This document shows, one piece after another, positions 1 to 9,800 of a stretch of 64,000 bases of DNA. Origin of the DNA: Oscillospiraceae bacterium (GTDB taxonomy: Bacteria > Bacillota_A > Clostridia > Oscillospirales > Oscillospiraceae); NCBI GenBank assembly GCA_017470325.1, contig JAFUES010000023.1:62001-126000 (forward strand), written 5' to 3'. Within the stretch, counting starts at the first letter, position 1; each line of letters opens with the position of its first letter. The notes below the pieces were generated by a model that was not told the DNA's origin, did not search any database, and saw only the letters and a program-made list of their open reading frames with translations. A program made the translations under genes and the position numbers.

Positions 1-2
1 GA

Positions 3-686
3 CTTGCCTCCCGAAAAGAACTCAGAGCGATCATAAAAAGTGGTCGGGTGAGTGTGGATGGCCAGGTGGAAAAGCGGCCCGAACGGAAGCTGGACCCTGC
101 ACAGAGCCTTATCACGTTGGATGGGGAGACCCTGCGTTATCAGATCCATCATTACTATATGATGGATAAGCCCTCCGGTGTGGTGACCGCTACGGAGGAT
201 CGGGAGCAGAGGACTGTTATGGACCTGCTGCCGCCGGAGCTTCGCCGTTTGGGGCTGTTTCCGGTGGGGCGGCTGGACAAGGATACCAGCGGACTGTTGC
301 TGTTGACCGACGACGGAGAATTTGCCCATCGGGTCATTTCGCCAAAATCCTGCGTCGAAAAGCTGTATTATGCAAAAGTCGAGGGAAGTCCGAATGAGGA
401 AGACGCGGCTGTTTTTGCAGCGGGCCTGACTCTGGCGGACGGCACACACTGTCTCCCGGCCAGGTTGGAGGTCTTGGGTGAAGACAGCTGTCTGGTCACT
501 GTGACGGAGGGGAAATATCATCAGGTCAAACGGATGCTGGCCTCCCGCGGCAAGCCGGTCAAAGAGCTGCGGCGCCTTTCGATCGGAGGACTTAAAATCG
601 ATGAGAGGCTGGGGCCCGGTGGCATCCGGGAACTGACGGAAACGGATTTGTGCAAAATGTTATGTGAACTGGACATGGGAAATTAG
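3..686 (+). CDS. RsuA/RluB-family pseudouridine synthase, 5' end outside window
   Basis: The protein isomerises specific uridines of rRNA to pseudouridine. The frame is open from the window edge, and the first residues (LASRKELRAIIKSGRVSVDG) are the second half of an S4 RNA-binding domain, so the true start lies upstream and the internal GTG at 48 is not the start. The catalytic domain follows with MMDKPSGVVTA, then FPVGRLDKDTSGLLLLT, which carries the catalytic Asp of the GRLD motif, and ends with EGKYHQVKRML, typical of the RsuA/RluB/RluE/RluF branch. The gene ends before an AT-rich gap of about 200 bases. Which rRNA site is modified cannot be read from the sequence. Confidence 0.9.
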   Translation, partial: LASRKELRAIIKSGRVSVDGQVEKRPERKLDPAQSLITLDGETLRYQIHHYYMMDKPSGVVTATEDREQRTVMDLLPPELRRLGLFPVGRLDKDTSGLLLLTDDGEFAHRVISPKSCVEKLYYAKVEGSPNEEDAAVFAAGLTLADGTHCLPARLEVLGEDSCLVTVTEGKYHQVKRMLASRGKPVKELRRLSIGGLKIDERLGPGGIRELTETDLCKMLCELDMGN

Positions 687-772
687 TCAAAAAATTAATT
701 GGAATTCCATGCTTTTTTGAGCGCAACGAACACAAATCGAAAAAAATTAACAAAAAATCAATGCATTTTCTA

Positions 773-801
773 TTGAAAATCACATAGTTTGGAGTTATTA
801 T
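773..801 (+). promoter_or_regulatory. sigma-A promoter for the CdaR-like regulator
   Basis: TTGAAA (773-778) and TATTAT (796-801) are 17 bp apart in an AT-rich gap. The leader that follows holds two short inverted repeats (ATATGG/CCATAT and TCAGG/CCTGA) before the ribosome binding site AGGAGG near 871. Confidence 0.6.
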
Positions 802-883
802 ATGCTAAAGAGAACTGCGGATATATGGTAAATTTGCCATATCAGGTCGAAGAGCCTGACCGCGATCATAGGAGGGCGAAAGC

Positions 884-1975
884 ATGTCCAGCAGAATTTT
901 CCAGAATGTGATTATTCAATTGAAGGATGCCGTCGACAGAACGATCGGTGTGGTGGATGAACAGGGCTTTGTCGTGGCCAGCAGCGAGTTGGCGATGATC
1001 GGTTCCCGGCTGGACGACTTTCATGCCTATGAACTGGACGCGGCCGATCAGACCATCAGCACCGCAGTCAGAACATACAGCGCGCTCAATTCCGACAGCT
1101 CAAAGCTGGACTATGCGGCTTTCTCGGAAGGAACCGACCAGATGGCGAAGACCATCTGCGCCCTGGCCGCTGTGGCCTTCAACGAGGCCAAAAGCAATTA
1201 TGAGGAGAAGCACAATAAGGCAGCCTTTGTAAAGAACATCATTTCCGATAACATCCTGCCCGGCGACGTGTATGTGCGCGCCAAGGAACTGCACTTCGTC
1301 ACGGACGAGCCCCGCAGCGTATTGCTGGTGCGGCAGATGGAGAATTCCGATGTGGCGGCGGTGGAGGTCATTCAGCGTCTGTTCCCGGACAAGCAGAAGG
1401 ACTTCGTGCTGAATATCAACGAAAATGATATTGTGGTGGTCAAGGCTCTGCCTTCCGCCAACGCCTCGGATGAGGTCTTCAAGGTGGCCCGCAGCATCGA
1501 GGCGGCGCTGCATGAAGAGTTGGGCATCAAGTGCGTCATCGGCATCAGCACCGTGGCGCGGCATCTGCGTGAGCTGGCGGACCGCTACAAGGAGGCCCAG
1601 GTGGCCATCGAGGTCGGCCGGGTGTTCGAAAGTGAAAAGACCATCATCAATTATGAGAGCCTGGGTCTGGGCCGCATCATCTACCAGCTGCCCACCACGC
1701 TTTGCGAAATGTTCCTCAACGAGGTGTTCAAGAAGAACCCCATCGAGACTCTGGATGAGGACACCCTGGAGACCATCAACAAGTTCTTTGAGAACAATCT
1801 GAACGTCTCCGAAACATCCCGTAAGCTCTATGTACACCGCAATACGCTGGTGTACCGTCTGGAAAAGATCAAGAAGATCACCGGACTTGACCTGCGTGAA
1901 TTCGATCATGCCATCGTGTTCAAGGTGGCAATGATGGTGAAAATGTACCTCGATTCCCTCAACAACAAGTATTGA
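884..1975 (+). CDS. CdaR/PucR-type transcriptional regulator
   Basis: A 363-residue cytoplasmic regulator. The N-terminal part (about 1-125) resembles the sugar-diacid recognition region of CdaR-like proteins. A middle region (about 130-280) resembles the degenerate GGDEF-like domain of this family. The C-terminal 60 residues are a PucR-type helix-turn-helix (FFENNLNVSETSRKLYVHRNTLVYRLEKI). The start ATG at 884 has AGGAGG about seven bases upstream. It sits 42 bases before ftsE and has its own promoter. The ligand is unknown. A role in controlling the following division cluster is a guess from position only. Family call secure, target not. Confidence 0.82.
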   Translation: MSSRIFQNVIIQLKDAVDRTIGVVDEQGFVVASSELAMIGSRLDDFHAYELDAADQTISTAVRTYSALNSDSSKLDYAAFSEGTDQMAKTICALAAVAFNEAKSNYEEKHNKAAFVKNIISDNILPGDVYVRAKELHFVTDEPRSVLLVRQMENSDVAAVEVIQRLFPDKQKDFVLNINENDIVVVKALPSANASDEVFKVARSIEAALHEELGIKCVIGISTVARHLRELADRYKEAQVAIEVGRVFESEKTIINYESLGLGRIIYQLPTTLCEMFLNEVFKKNPIETLDEDTLETINKFFENNLNVSETSRKLYVHRNTLVYRLEKIKKITGLDLREFDHAIVFKVAMMVKMYLDSLNNKY

Positions 1976-2017
1976 GGTACGGATACTATCTGGCAAGAAA
2001 CCCCTGGAGGATAAACT

Positions 2018-2710
2018 ATGGTTCGTATGAACGATGTGACCATGGTCTATGACAGCAGCGGCACTGTGGCGCTGGACAGCGTGGACCTGGCCATTGACGA
2101 AGGAGAATTTGTTTTTCTGGTAGGGCCTTCCGGCTCCGGAAAGACGACGCTCATGAAACTGATCACCGGCGAGATCTATGCCAACGCCGGGACTGTCATC
2201 GTCAACGACTTTGACATGACTACAATCAAACGGCGGAAACTGCCCAAGGTCCGTAGGACCCTGGGCGTCATATTCCAGGACTACCGTCTGATCGACAACA
2301 TGACCGTATATGACAATGTGGCCTTTGCCATGCGCGTTGTTGGCGCTTCCAACCGGGAGATCCGCAAGCGCGTGCCCTATGTCCTGGAACTGGTGGGACT
2401 GGAAGGCCGCGAAAAGCGTCTGCCCAACGAACTGTCCGGCGGCGAGCAGCAGCGTGTGGCCATTGCCCGCGCGCTGGTGAACAATCCGCGTATGATCGTG
2501 GCGGACGAGCCCACGGGCAACCTGGATCCGGTTCGCAGCCTGGAGCTGATGCTCCTGTTCGAGAAGATCAACGAGATGGGGACTACCATTCTGGTTGTCA
2601 CTCATGAGAAGGAACTGGTCAATGCGTTCAACAAGCGCACGATCACCATCGACGGCGGTCATGTGATCAGTGACGGAATGGATGGGTACTACAGCTATGA
2701 TATTGAGTAG
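2018..2710 (+). CDS. ftsE: FtsE, cell-division ABC ATPase
   Basis: The cytoplasmic ATPase of the FtsEX complex, which passes a signal across the membrane to peptidoglycan hydrolases at the division site. At 230 residues it has the usual FtsE length. Walker A is GPSGSGKT (36-43), the signature is [15 protein letters not shown], and Walker B is [13 protein letters not shown]. The ribosome binding site is CTGGAGG before ATG 2018. The end overlaps the start of ftsX. The downstream coiled-coil M23 peptidases are the expected partners of FtsEX. Confidence 0.95.
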   Translation: MVRMNDVTMVYDSSGTVALDSVDLAIDEGEFVFLVGPSGSGKTTLMKLITGEIYANAGTVIVNDFDMTTIKRRKLPKVRRTLGVIFQDYRLIDNMTVYDNVAFAMRVVGASNREIRKRVPYVLELVGLEGREKRLPNELSGGEQQRVAIARALVNNPRMIVADEPTGNLDPVRSLELMLLFEKINEMGTTILVVTHEKELVNAFNKRTITIDGGHVISDGMDGYYSYDIE

Positions 2711-3584
2711 AGGCGGATATTTGATTCGCGAAGGCTTCCGCAGCATCAAGACACATGGCTTTATGTCCTTCGCTACGGTCACGATCACCATGGCCTGCCT
2801 GATCATCATCGGCAGCGTGGCGCTCCTTTCGGTAAACATCGACGCGCTGATCAAGGATCTGGAAAACCAGAACGAAGTCGTCGCGTTCGTGGACGAGAAC
2901 ATCGCCGAGGAATCGGCGGCTGAAGCACTGGGAAGCGCTCTGGCTGCCATAGACAATGTGGAGTCTGTGGAGTTTGTCTCCCGGGCGGAGGCCATGGACA
3001 ATTTCATGAGCAATTACGATGAGGACCTGATGGAGGGCATCGACGAGACGGTGTTCCGCCATCGCTTCGTGATCCATCTGGGGGATATCGCCGAGATGGC
3101 CCAGACCAAGGCCGCTCTGGAGGCAGTGGATGGGATCGTCAAGGTGAAAGCCCATCTGGAATATGCGGACACCTTCGTCACCATCCGCAATGTGGTGAGC
3201 ATCATCACCCTGGTGCTGACGGTGATCCTGGTCTTCGTCTCCGTGTTCATCATGTCCAATACCGTGAAGCTTGCCACCTTTGGCCGGCGGGAAGAGATCG
3301 CTATCATGAAGATGGTAGGCGCCACCAACAGCTTTATCCGGCTGCCCTTCGTGGTGGAGGGCCTGGTGCTGGGCATTCTGGGCGGCGGCCTGGCCTTCCT
3401 GGCGGAGTGGGGCCTGTACAGCGTGCTGACCGGACGACTCATGGGTACCTTGACCGGCAGCTTTATCACCATGGTCCCCTTCAAGAGCGTGATGTTCCCC
3501 GTGCTGGTGTTCTATCTGGGCACCGGTATCCTGGTGGGCGTCTTCGGCGGCGTCAACGCCATTCGGAATTATCTGAAGGTTTAA
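2697..3584 (+). CDS. ftsX: FtsX, cell-division permease-like subunit
   Basis: The membrane partner of FtsE. The ATG at 2697 is chosen because the product then begins [17 protein letters not shown], which matches the normal FtsX N-terminus. A GTG at 2670 or ATG at 2682 would add unusual residues. The start lies within the ftsE end (14-base overlap), implying coupled translation. The 295 residues show a first membrane helix (about residues 20-45), a large extracellular domain (about 45-165), then three membrane helices in the C-terminal half separated by NTVKLATFGRREEIAIMKMVGA, the FtsX/MacB-type motif. It probably contacts the adjacent M23 proteins. Confidence 0.93.
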   Translation: MILSRGGYLIREGFRSIKTHGFMSFATVTITMACLIIIGSVALLSVNIDALIKDLENQNEVVAFVDENIAEESAAEALGSALAAIDNVESVEFVSRAEAMDNFMSNYDEDLMEGIDETVFRHRFVIHLGDIAEMAQTKAALEAVDGIVKVKAHLEYADTFVTIRNVVSIITLVLTVILVFVSVFIMSNTVKLATFGRREEIAIMKMVGATNSFIRLPFVVEGLVLGILGGGLAFLAEWGLYSVLTGRLMGTLTGSFITMVPFKSVMFPVLVFYLGTGILVGVFGGVNAIRNYLKV

Positions 3585-3608
3585 TCAACTGCGGCTATAG
3601 GAGATCGT

Positions 3609-4901
3609 ATGAAAAGGAAAAAACTGATTTCGATCATAGCCGTGGTGTTGGCGGTGCTGATGGTCCTTTCGCTGATGGCGAGCATCATCCCGACGGCGCA
3701 CGCTATCAGTCAGAGCGATATCGACGCGCTGCGTGAGCAGAAAAACGCTGCGGCCGCCCGTGCGGCGGAAGCGGAGGAGCGCCTGGCAAGCCTCCAGGAT
3801 CAGGAAGCCACGGTCCTGGACAAGAAAGCGGCTCTGGATGAACAGAACAGCAGCGCCAAGGAAGCTCTGGTCCTGATCGCTGAAGAGATCGCCATGTATG
3901 ACAACATCATCGCCGAAAAGACCGAGGAATTGAACGCGGCGATGGCACGGGAGCAGGAGCAGCTCAACCGCTACCGGACCCGGATCCGGGCCATGGAGGA
4001 GAGCGGCGGCTACAACATCCTGGCCGTGGTGGTCAATGCGGAAAATTTCAGCGAATTGCTGTCTGGTCTCGACGATATGGGCGAGATCATGGAGAGCGAC
4101 AAGGCTCTGGAGCGCCAGTACCGGGCGGCCCGCGAGGAGACGGAGCGGGTCAAGGCCGAGTATGAGGAAGTCAAGACCGAGTGTGAGGACAAGCAGGCCG
4201 GACTCCGTGAGGAGCAGGCCAGGATTCAGGCACAGGTCACCAAAGCGGAAGCGGAGCTTGCGGAATTGGCCGACGCTATCGACGCGGCCATTCAGCAGTA
4301 TGAGTCTGAGCAGGCGGCGGAAGCCCAGGCGGCGGACGAACTGACCCAATTGATCGCGGCTTATGAGGAGCAAAAGCGGCAGGAAGCAGCTGCAGCGGCA
4401 GCTGCGGCGGCTGCGGCTGCGGCAGCGGCACAACAGGAGGGCGGCGGCACCGTCGTTGAAGGCGGCGCGGTTGAAGCCCCTGTGGTTTCGGTGCCCTCCG
4501 GGACTGGCATGTTCACATGGCCCGTGCCCTGCAGCAGCAGGATCAGCAGCAGCTTCGGCTATCGCGCGGATCCCTTTACCGGGCAGACCGCGGGCCATAC
4601 CGGCATCGACATCGACGGTTTCGGCAACGACGGCAAGCCTGTCGTAGCGGCGGCCGGCGGTACGGTCATTACGGCCAGCACCGGCAGTTCCGGCTATGGC
4701 AACTATGTGACCATTGACCATGGCAACGGCTATCAGACGGTCTATGCCCACCTGGCGACCCTGTCTGTCAGCTACGGGCAGAGCGTGAGCGCCGGGCAGG
4801 AGATCGGGACCCTGGGTTCCACCGGCCGGTCCACCGGTACCCATTGCCACTTTGAGGTGCGTGTCAACGGTACGCCAACCGATCCCACAGCGTTTTTCTA
4901 A
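3609..4901 (+). CDS. Coiled-coil M23 peptidoglycan endopeptidase (EnvC/PcsB-like)
   Basis: A 430-residue secreted protein. A signal peptide of about 32 residues ends ..IIPTAHA. A long charged coiled coil follows (about 35-265), then an Ala-rich linker (about 255-285), and a LytM/M23 domain in the last 125 residues. The metal ligands and active-site residues are present: HTGID, YAHL, and HCHFEV after GSTGRSTGT. It should therefore be an active endopeptidase cutting stem-peptide cross-links. It lies 24 bases after ftsX, the place held in other Firmicutes by FtsEX-activated hydrolases, so activation through FtsX is the likely control. The next gene is a paralogue. Confidence 0.9.
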   Translation: MKRKKLISIIAVVLAVLMVLSLMASIIPTAHAISQSDIDALREQKNAAAARAAEAEERLASLQDQEATVLDKKAALDEQNSSAKEALVLIAEEIAMYDNIIAEKTEELNAAMAREQEQLNRYRTRIRAMEESGGYNILAVVVNAENFSELLSGLDDMGEIMESDKALERQYRAAREETERVKAEYEEVKTECEDKQAGLREEQARIQAQVTKAEAELAELADAIDAAIQQYESEQAAEAQAADELTQLIAAYEEQKRQEAAAAAAAAAAAAAAAQQEGGGTVVEGGAVEAPVVSVPSGTGMFTWPVPCSSRISSSFGYRADPFTGQTAGHTGIDIDGFGNDGKPVVAAAGGTVITASTGSSGYGNYVTIDHGNGYQTVYAHLATLSVSYGQSVSAGQEIGTLGSTGRSTGTHCHFEVRVNGTPTDPTAFF

Positions 4902-4949
4902 AGGCAAACCCGAGCGGGCGGGTGGAGACCGCCCATACCCATAAAGACT

Positions 4950-6311
4950 ATGAGCAAAAACAGAATCATTAATTTCTTCGCGCTTGTATTGGCAGCTATG
5001 CTTCTGCTGGCGGCTGCGATGCCCGCTCAGGCCTTCGCAGTGACTCAGGAGGAAGTCAACGCGGTACGGGCGCGGCGGGATGAATTATCGGCTCAGCGTG
5101 AGGCCGCACAGGCTGTCGTGGATGAGCTGGAATCCCAGCAGGCCGGCGTCCTGGAACGGAAGCAGGCCATGGATGAGCGCAACATGTACACCCTGGAGCA
5201 GATGCAGCTCAACAGTGAAGAGATCGCCCTGTATGACGACATGATCGCCGAAAAGGCGGAGGAAGTCGCGGCGGCCAAAGCACTGGAAGAGCAGCAGCTT
5301 GCCCGTTACAGGATCCGGGTCCGTTCCATGGAGGAAAACGGCGGCTACGGCTTCTTGACCCTGGTGCTGAAGGCTTCCAATTTGGGTGAGTTTCTCACCG
5401 CACTGGACGATATGGGCCGGATCATGGCCACAGACCGGGAACTGGAGGAAGCTTATATCGCCGCCCGCGAGAACACCGAGCAGGTGAAAGCGGAGTACGA
5501 AGAGGTCCGGACAGACCTGCAGGCCAAGCAGTATGAGCTGCGCGCCCAGCAGAAAGAGCTGGAGGCAGAGATCGACGAGGCGGTAGCCCTGATCCAGGAT
5601 CTCCAGGACAATATCGATACCCGCCGGGAAGAGTATGAAGAGATCCTGGCGATCGAGGAACAGGCGGACCGGGAACTGGAAGAGCTCATGGCTGAGCTGG
5701 AACGCCAGCGGCAGGAAGAACTTAGACGCCAGAGAGAGGCGGAGGAGGCCGCGGCAAGGGCTGCCGCCGAAGCTGCCAAGGCGGCTCAGCAGGCCCAGCA
5801 GCAAGCCCAGCAACAGCAGGCACAACAGCAGCAGACCCAGCAGAGCGAAAGCACGCCTGCACCGGCGGTCCCCAAGGTTACCGGTACGGGCTCCTTTACC
5901 TGGCCTGTGCCCTCCTGTACGTACATCACCAGCCGATTCGGGCTGCGGATCCATCCCATCTATAAAACAGAGAAGTATCACAGTGGGCTGGATGTGGGCG
6001 CCGGTTACGGCGCGACCATCGTGGCCGCGGATACCGGTACTGTGATCCGCGCCGGCAATACCGGTGACGGCTACGGCAACTGTGTGATCATCGATCACGG
6101 CAACGGCTATCAGACCTTGTATGGACATATGTCCTCTGTGGCAGTCAGTGAAGGGCAGTCCGTGACCAAGGGAGATACCATCGGCTATGTGGGCAGCACC
6201 GGCCTTTCCACCGGTCCGCACTGCCATTTTGAAGTCTGGTCCGGCGGCAGCCGCACCGACCCGGAGCAGTTTTTCTCCGGCTTGACCTTCTCTGCTGACG
6301 CAGGGGAATAA
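4950..6311 (+). CDS. Coiled-coil M23 peptidoglycan endopeptidase, paralogue
   Basis: A 453-residue paralogue of the preceding gene with the same plan. A signal peptide ends near ..AQAFA. A coiled coil (about 32-280) follows, then a Gln/Ala-rich linker (roughly 270-310), and a C-terminal LytM/M23 domain with HSGLD, YGHM and PHCHFEV. The N-terminal coils of the two paralogues share blocks such as IALYDDMIAEK and SMEENGGYGFL. The zinc-binding residues are complete, so it should be active. It is 48 bases downstream, and the upstream gap has no clear promoter. Two such genes after ftsX suggest duplication and division of labour. Confidence 0.9.
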   Translation: MSKNRIINFFALVLAAMLLLAAAMPAQAFAVTQEEVNAVRARRDELSAQREAAQAVVDELESQQAGVLERKQAMDERNMYTLEQMQLNSEEIALYDDMIAEKAEEVAAAKALEEQQLARYRIRVRSMEENGGYGFLTLVLKASNLGEFLTALDDMGRIMATDRELEEAYIAARENTEQVKAEYEEVRTDLQAKQYELRAQQKELEAEIDEAVALIQDLQDNIDTRREEYEEILAIEEQADRELEELMAELERQRQEELRRQREAEEAAARAAAEAAKAAQQAQQQAQQQQAQQQQTQQSESTPAPAVPKVTGTGSFTWPVPSCTYITSRFGLRIHPIYKTEKYHSGLDVGAGYGATIVAADTGTVIRAGNTGDGYGNCVIIDHGNGYQTLYGHMSSVAVSEGQSVTKGDTIGYVGSTGLSTGPHCHFEVWSGGSRTDPEQFFSGLTFSADAGE

Positions 6312-6412
6312 ATGAGAAAGAAAGAGAATCAATCAGCGCAAAGCGCTGGCTGCCGGACAGCATTTTTTGTTGTCCGGCTAAGCCATGATTAGAGAATCTC
6401 AGGAGGGATCGC

Positions 6413-7657
6413 GTGGGTAATCTGTTCAGAAGATTCTTCCGCCGACTCTGGCGGATCATCGTCGGTTTTTTCAATATCGGCATCAGTCTGAAGGTAGTGG
6501 TTTTGCTGCTGGTCCTGTCATGCGGTGGCGTCTATTTTGTGACGCATACCAAAATGATCCGGCAGGTGGGCGGCAAGGACGATTATGACGAGGCCATGCG
6601 CTACGTGGAGATCAAGAATCTCCTGGATGAGGAATTCATAGACCCTGTGGACCGCAAGGCCATGGGTGATTCCGCGGCAGCCGCCATGGTAGCGGGCCTG
6701 GGCGATGCCTGGAGCTATTACATGACAGCGGACGAATTCCGTACCTACCAGTTGTCCTCCTCCAATGACTACGCGGATATCGGCATTTCACTTGTAAAAG
6801 ACGACTCCGGCGGCTTCCAGGTGATAGCGGTCTATCCCGGGTCTCCGGCCTCCTGGGCCGGTGTGGGCGCGGGCATGGTCATCACGGCGGTGGACGGCCA
6901 GTCCCTCGACGGCATGACAGTGGATGAGGTGCGCACCCTGATCCGCACCAAGCTCAACTCCAAGTTCACCTTGACCATCAGCAATACCCAGAACATCGAG
7001 GTGGACTGCAGCAACGCCAATGCCAGCGCAGTCACGTACCGCATGGAGAAGACGGGCGCAGGCTATCTGCAGATCACCAACTTTGAGGCCGGCAGCGGCC
7101 AGGCCTGTGTGGACGCCATTGAGAATCTGATGGCGCAGGGCGCTGTGGCCTTCGTTCTGGACCTGCGCAACAATCCGGGCGGCCTGAGCACTGAGGTGGC
7201 GACCCTGTTGGATTACCTGCTGCCGGGCGGACGCCTGTTTTCCGAGGTCAGCAAGAGCGGGGAGGAGATCGTCACCGAGTCCGACGTGATGTGCATCCAG
7301 TTCCCCACGGTGGTGCTGGTCAATACCGGGACCTTCCGGGAGGCGGAGCTGTGTGCGGCGGTGCTGCAGGAGTATCAGTGGGCCACGGTCATGGGCGAGG
7401 CCACCACGGGCAACACCCGCTCCCAGGAGACGATCATCCTGTCTGACGGCAGCGCCATCCGGCTTTCCACCCACAGCTATCTGACCCCCAACGGCGTGGA
7501 TATCTCCGCCAACGGAGGCGTGGTCCCGGATACCATCGTATTTAACCGGGACGAATCCGCAACGGGTACCACCCAGGGCACCACCGGCGGTGAGGACGGC
7601 ACAGCCAGTATTTCAGATGACGATCAGCTGATGGCGGCGCTGAGATTTTTGAGTTGA
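6413..7657 (+). CDS. S41 (CtpB-like) protease homologue lacking catalytic Ser and Lys
   Basis: The fold is that of carboxy-terminal processing proteases. There is an N-terminal membrane helix (about 24-44), a PDZ domain (about 120-200), then the S41 core with FVLDLRNNPGGLSTEV (247-262) and a C-terminal GVDISANGGVVPD. In active enzymes the region after VVLVN reads like SASASE, with the middle Ser catalytic, and a Lys follows 25 residues later. Here it reads TGTFREAE and ATTGNTRSQ, so the Ser position is Arg309 and the Lys position is Asn334, while Gln338 is kept. The GTG start has AGGAGG upstream. B. subtilis ctpB also lies near ftsEX. It is probably a scaffold or a regulator, not a protease. 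Confidence 0.85.
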   Translation: MGNLFRRFFRRLWRIIVGFFNIGISLKVVVLLLVLSCGGVYFVTHTKMIRQVGGKDDYDEAMRYVEIKNLLDEEFIDPVDRKAMGDSAAAAMVAGLGDAWSYYMTADEFRTYQLSSSNDYADIGISLVKDDSGGFQVIAVYPGSPASWAGVGAGMVITAVDGQSLDGMTVDEVRTLIRTKLNSKFTLTISNTQNIEVDCSNANASAVTYRMEKTGAGYLQITNFEAGSGQACVDAIENLMAQGAVAFVLDLRNNPGGLSTEVATLLDYLLPGGRLFSEVSKSGEEIVTESDVMCIQFPTVVLVNTGTFREAELCAAVLQEYQWATVMGEATTGNTRSQETIILSDGSAIRLSTHSYLTPNGVDISANGGVVPDTIVFNRDESATGTTQGTTGGEDGTASISDDDQLMAALRFLS

Positions 7658-7682
7658 CAGCGGGGGACCATAACTTTATAAT
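7654..7682 (+). promoter_or_regulatory. Perfect consensus sigma-A promoter for greA-lysS
   Basis: TTGACA (7654-7659) overlaps the stop codon of the S41-like gene. TATAAT (7677-7682) follows after exactly 17 bp. This should drive strong expression of greA and lysS. Confidence 0.85.
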
Positions 7683-7747
7683 ATGGTTTCAAAGTGCCGG
7701 GCAAAGCCGGCAGGCAGCAATATGAAAATGGAAAGGAGATCTGCTTT

Positions 7748-8236
7748 ATGGCCAATGCAAGCAGATTTAAAATGAGCCAGGAGCGCCTGGAGGCGCTGAA
7801 AGAGGAGCTCTATTATCTGGAGACCGTCCGGGAAAAGGAGGTCGCTGAGCAGATCAAGGAAGCCCGCAGCTTCGGTGACCTGTCGGAAAACAGCGAATAT
7901 GACGAGGCGAAGAATGAGCAGGGCAAGCTGTATTCCAAGATCGCCGAGCTCAAGGAACTGATCGATAATGCCGAGATCGTGGACAACATCGACCACGATG
8001 CTCCCAAGGATACCGTGACCCTCAGCAGCATCGTGCGCGTGCGCGATGTGGAGGATGATTTTGAGGAATCCTATGAGATCGTCGGCTCCCAGGAGGCAAA
8101 CCCCAAGGCCGGACGCATCTCCGACGACTCTCCCGTGGGCCAGGGCCTGATCGGCCACCGGGCAGGGGAGACCGTTACCATCCACGCCCCCGCGGGGGAT
8201 CTGGTATTTGAGATCTTGACGGTAGAAAACAAGTAA
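7748..8236 (+). CDS. greA: Transcription elongation factor GreA
   Basis: GreA rescues backtracked RNA polymerase by stimulating transcript cleavage. The 162 residues contain the N-terminal coiled coil with the acidic tip ([20 protein letters not shown]) and the C-terminal FKBP-like domain ([21 protein letters not shown]). The ATG at 7748 is chosen because AAAGGAGAT lies just upstream and the length matches the family. An upstream in-frame start would add 18 atypical residues. Transcription probably starts at the consensus promoter ending at 7682, and lysS follows closely. Confidence 0.95.
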   Translation: MANASRFKMSQERLEALKEELYYLETVREKEVAEQIKEARSFGDLSENSEYDEAKNEQGKLYSKIAELKELIDNAEIVDNIDHDAPKDTVTLSSIVRVRDVEDDFEESYEIVGSQEANPKAGRISDDSPVGQGLIGHRAGETVTIHAPAGDLVFEILTVENK

Positions 8237-8255
8237 GCTTTTTGTGAGGAAGAAT

Positions 8256-9758
8256 ATGAGTGAAGTAAAGAATCAAAACGGCGAGCAGGAGCAGGAGCTT
8301 TCCGAGATCCTGCAGGTACGCCGGGATAAGCTGGCCGCACTGCAGCAGGAGGGGAGAGATCCCTTCCAGCAGACCAAGTTCGCTCGGACCGCCTGGTCGG
8401 AGGAGATCAAGGCCGATTACGAGGGCTTTGAGAACAAACAGGTCTCGGTGGCCGGACGCATCATGTCCAAGCGGGGCATGGGCAAAGCCATATTCTGCCA
8501 TATCAAAGACGATAAGGGTCAGATCCAGCTGTATATCCGCGCTGACGCGGTGAGCCAGCAGGAGTTTGCGGATTTCCGCAAGTACGATATCGGCGACATC
8601 GTCGGCGCCAGCGGCTATGTCTTCAAGACCAAGACGGAGGAGATCTCCGTCCATGTGGAGAAGGTGACACTGCTGGCCAAGTCTCTGCGTCCGCTGCCGG
8701 AGAAATTCCACGGCATGACCAATACGGAGCTGAAGTATCGCCAGCGCTATGTGGACCTGATCATGAGCGACGAGAGCCGCCGCAATTTCGAGATCCGTTC
8801 CCGATTTGTCAGCTATCTGCGTCGCTTCCTGGACGGCCGCGGCTACATGGAAGTGGAGACCCCTGTGCTCAACACCATTTCCGGCGGGGCCACTGCCCGT
8901 CCCTTCATCACCCATCATAATACCCTGGATATGGATATGTACCTGCGCATCGCCACAGAGTTGAATCTGAAGCGGCTGATCGTGGGCGGCATCGAGCGGG
9001 TGTATGAGATCGGAAGACAGTTCCGCAACGAGGGCATGGACACCAAGCACAATCCGGAATTCACTACCGTGGAGCTGTACGAGTCCTATGCGGATTTCAA
9101 CGACATGATGGACCTGTTCGAGGACCTGCTGTCCGGCGCCGCCGTGGAGATCCTGGGCAGCTATGACGTGACGTGGCAGGGCCACGAGGTGAGCCTGGCT
9201 CCCGGCTTCCGGCGTATGACCATGGCCGAGGCGGTCAAGGAATACCTGGGCCTGGACTTCATGGCCATCGAGGGCGACGAGGCAGCCGTGCAGGCTGCCA
9301 AGAGTATCGGTGTGGACATGGACAAGGTGGAGCCCACCTGGGGCCATGCCCTGTATGAGTGCTTCGACCAGAAGGTGGAGGAGAAGCTGATTCAGCCCAC
9401 CTTTATCACCATGCACCCGGTGGACGTCTCTCCGCTGGCCAAGCGCAGCCCGAAGGACCCGCGTCTGACCGAGCGCTTTGAGCTGTTCATCTGCTCCAGT
9501 GAGATGGGCAACGCCTTCTCCGAGCTGAACGACCCCATCGACCAGAAGCAGCGCTTCCTCAAGCAGGTGGAGCTGCGGGCCAAGGGCGACGAAGAAGCGG
9601 GCATGATGGACGATGATTTTATCAACGCCTTGGAGTACGGTATGCCGCCTACCGGCGGTCTGGGCATCGGCATCGACCGCTGTGTGATGCTGCTCACCGG
9701 CTGCAACTCCATCCGCGACGTGATCCTCTTCCCGACAATGAAAAGCGTAAAAGAATAA
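8256..9758 (+). CDS. lysS: Lysyl-tRNA synthetase, class II
   Basis: This enzyme charges tRNA-Lys with lysine. The protein has 500 residues. An N-terminal anticodon-binding OB fold is seen ([22 protein letters not shown]). Class II motif 1 lies around [15 protein letters not shown], motif 2 includes [24 protein letters not shown], and motif 3 is [15 protein letters not shown]. Start ATG 8256 has GAGGAAG upstream; the GTG at 8244 is less likely. It is cotranscribed with greA (19-base gap). No clear plus-strand terminator with a T tract follows. The next DNA is the foreign island. Confidence 0.96.
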   Translation: MSEVKNQNGEQEQELSEILQVRRDKLAALQQEGRDPFQQTKFARTAWSEEIKADYEGFENKQVSVAGRIMSKRGMGKAIFCHIKDDKGQIQLYIRADAVSQQEFADFRKYDIGDIVGASGYVFKTKTEEISVHVEKVTLLAKSLRPLPEKFHGMTNTELKYRQRYVDLIMSDESRRNFEIRSRFVSYLRRFLDGRGYMEVETPVLNTISGGATARPFITHHNTLDMDMYLRIATELNLKRLIVGGIERVYEIGRQFRNEGMDTKHNPEFTTVELYESYADFNDMMDLFEDLLSGAAVEILGSYDVTWQGHEVSLAPGFRRMTMAEAVKEYLGLDFMAIEGDEAAVQAAKSIGVDMDKVEPTWGHALYECFDQKVEEKLIQPTFITMHPVDVSPLAKRSPKDPRLTERFELFICSSEMGNAFSELNDPIDQKQRFLKQVELRAKGDEEAGMMDDDFINALEYGMPPTGGLGIGIDRCVMLLTGCNSIRDVILFPTMKSVKE

Positions 9759-9800
9759 AGCCTTGATTTTACTGGGTTTTTGAGGATTCAATATCTCAAA

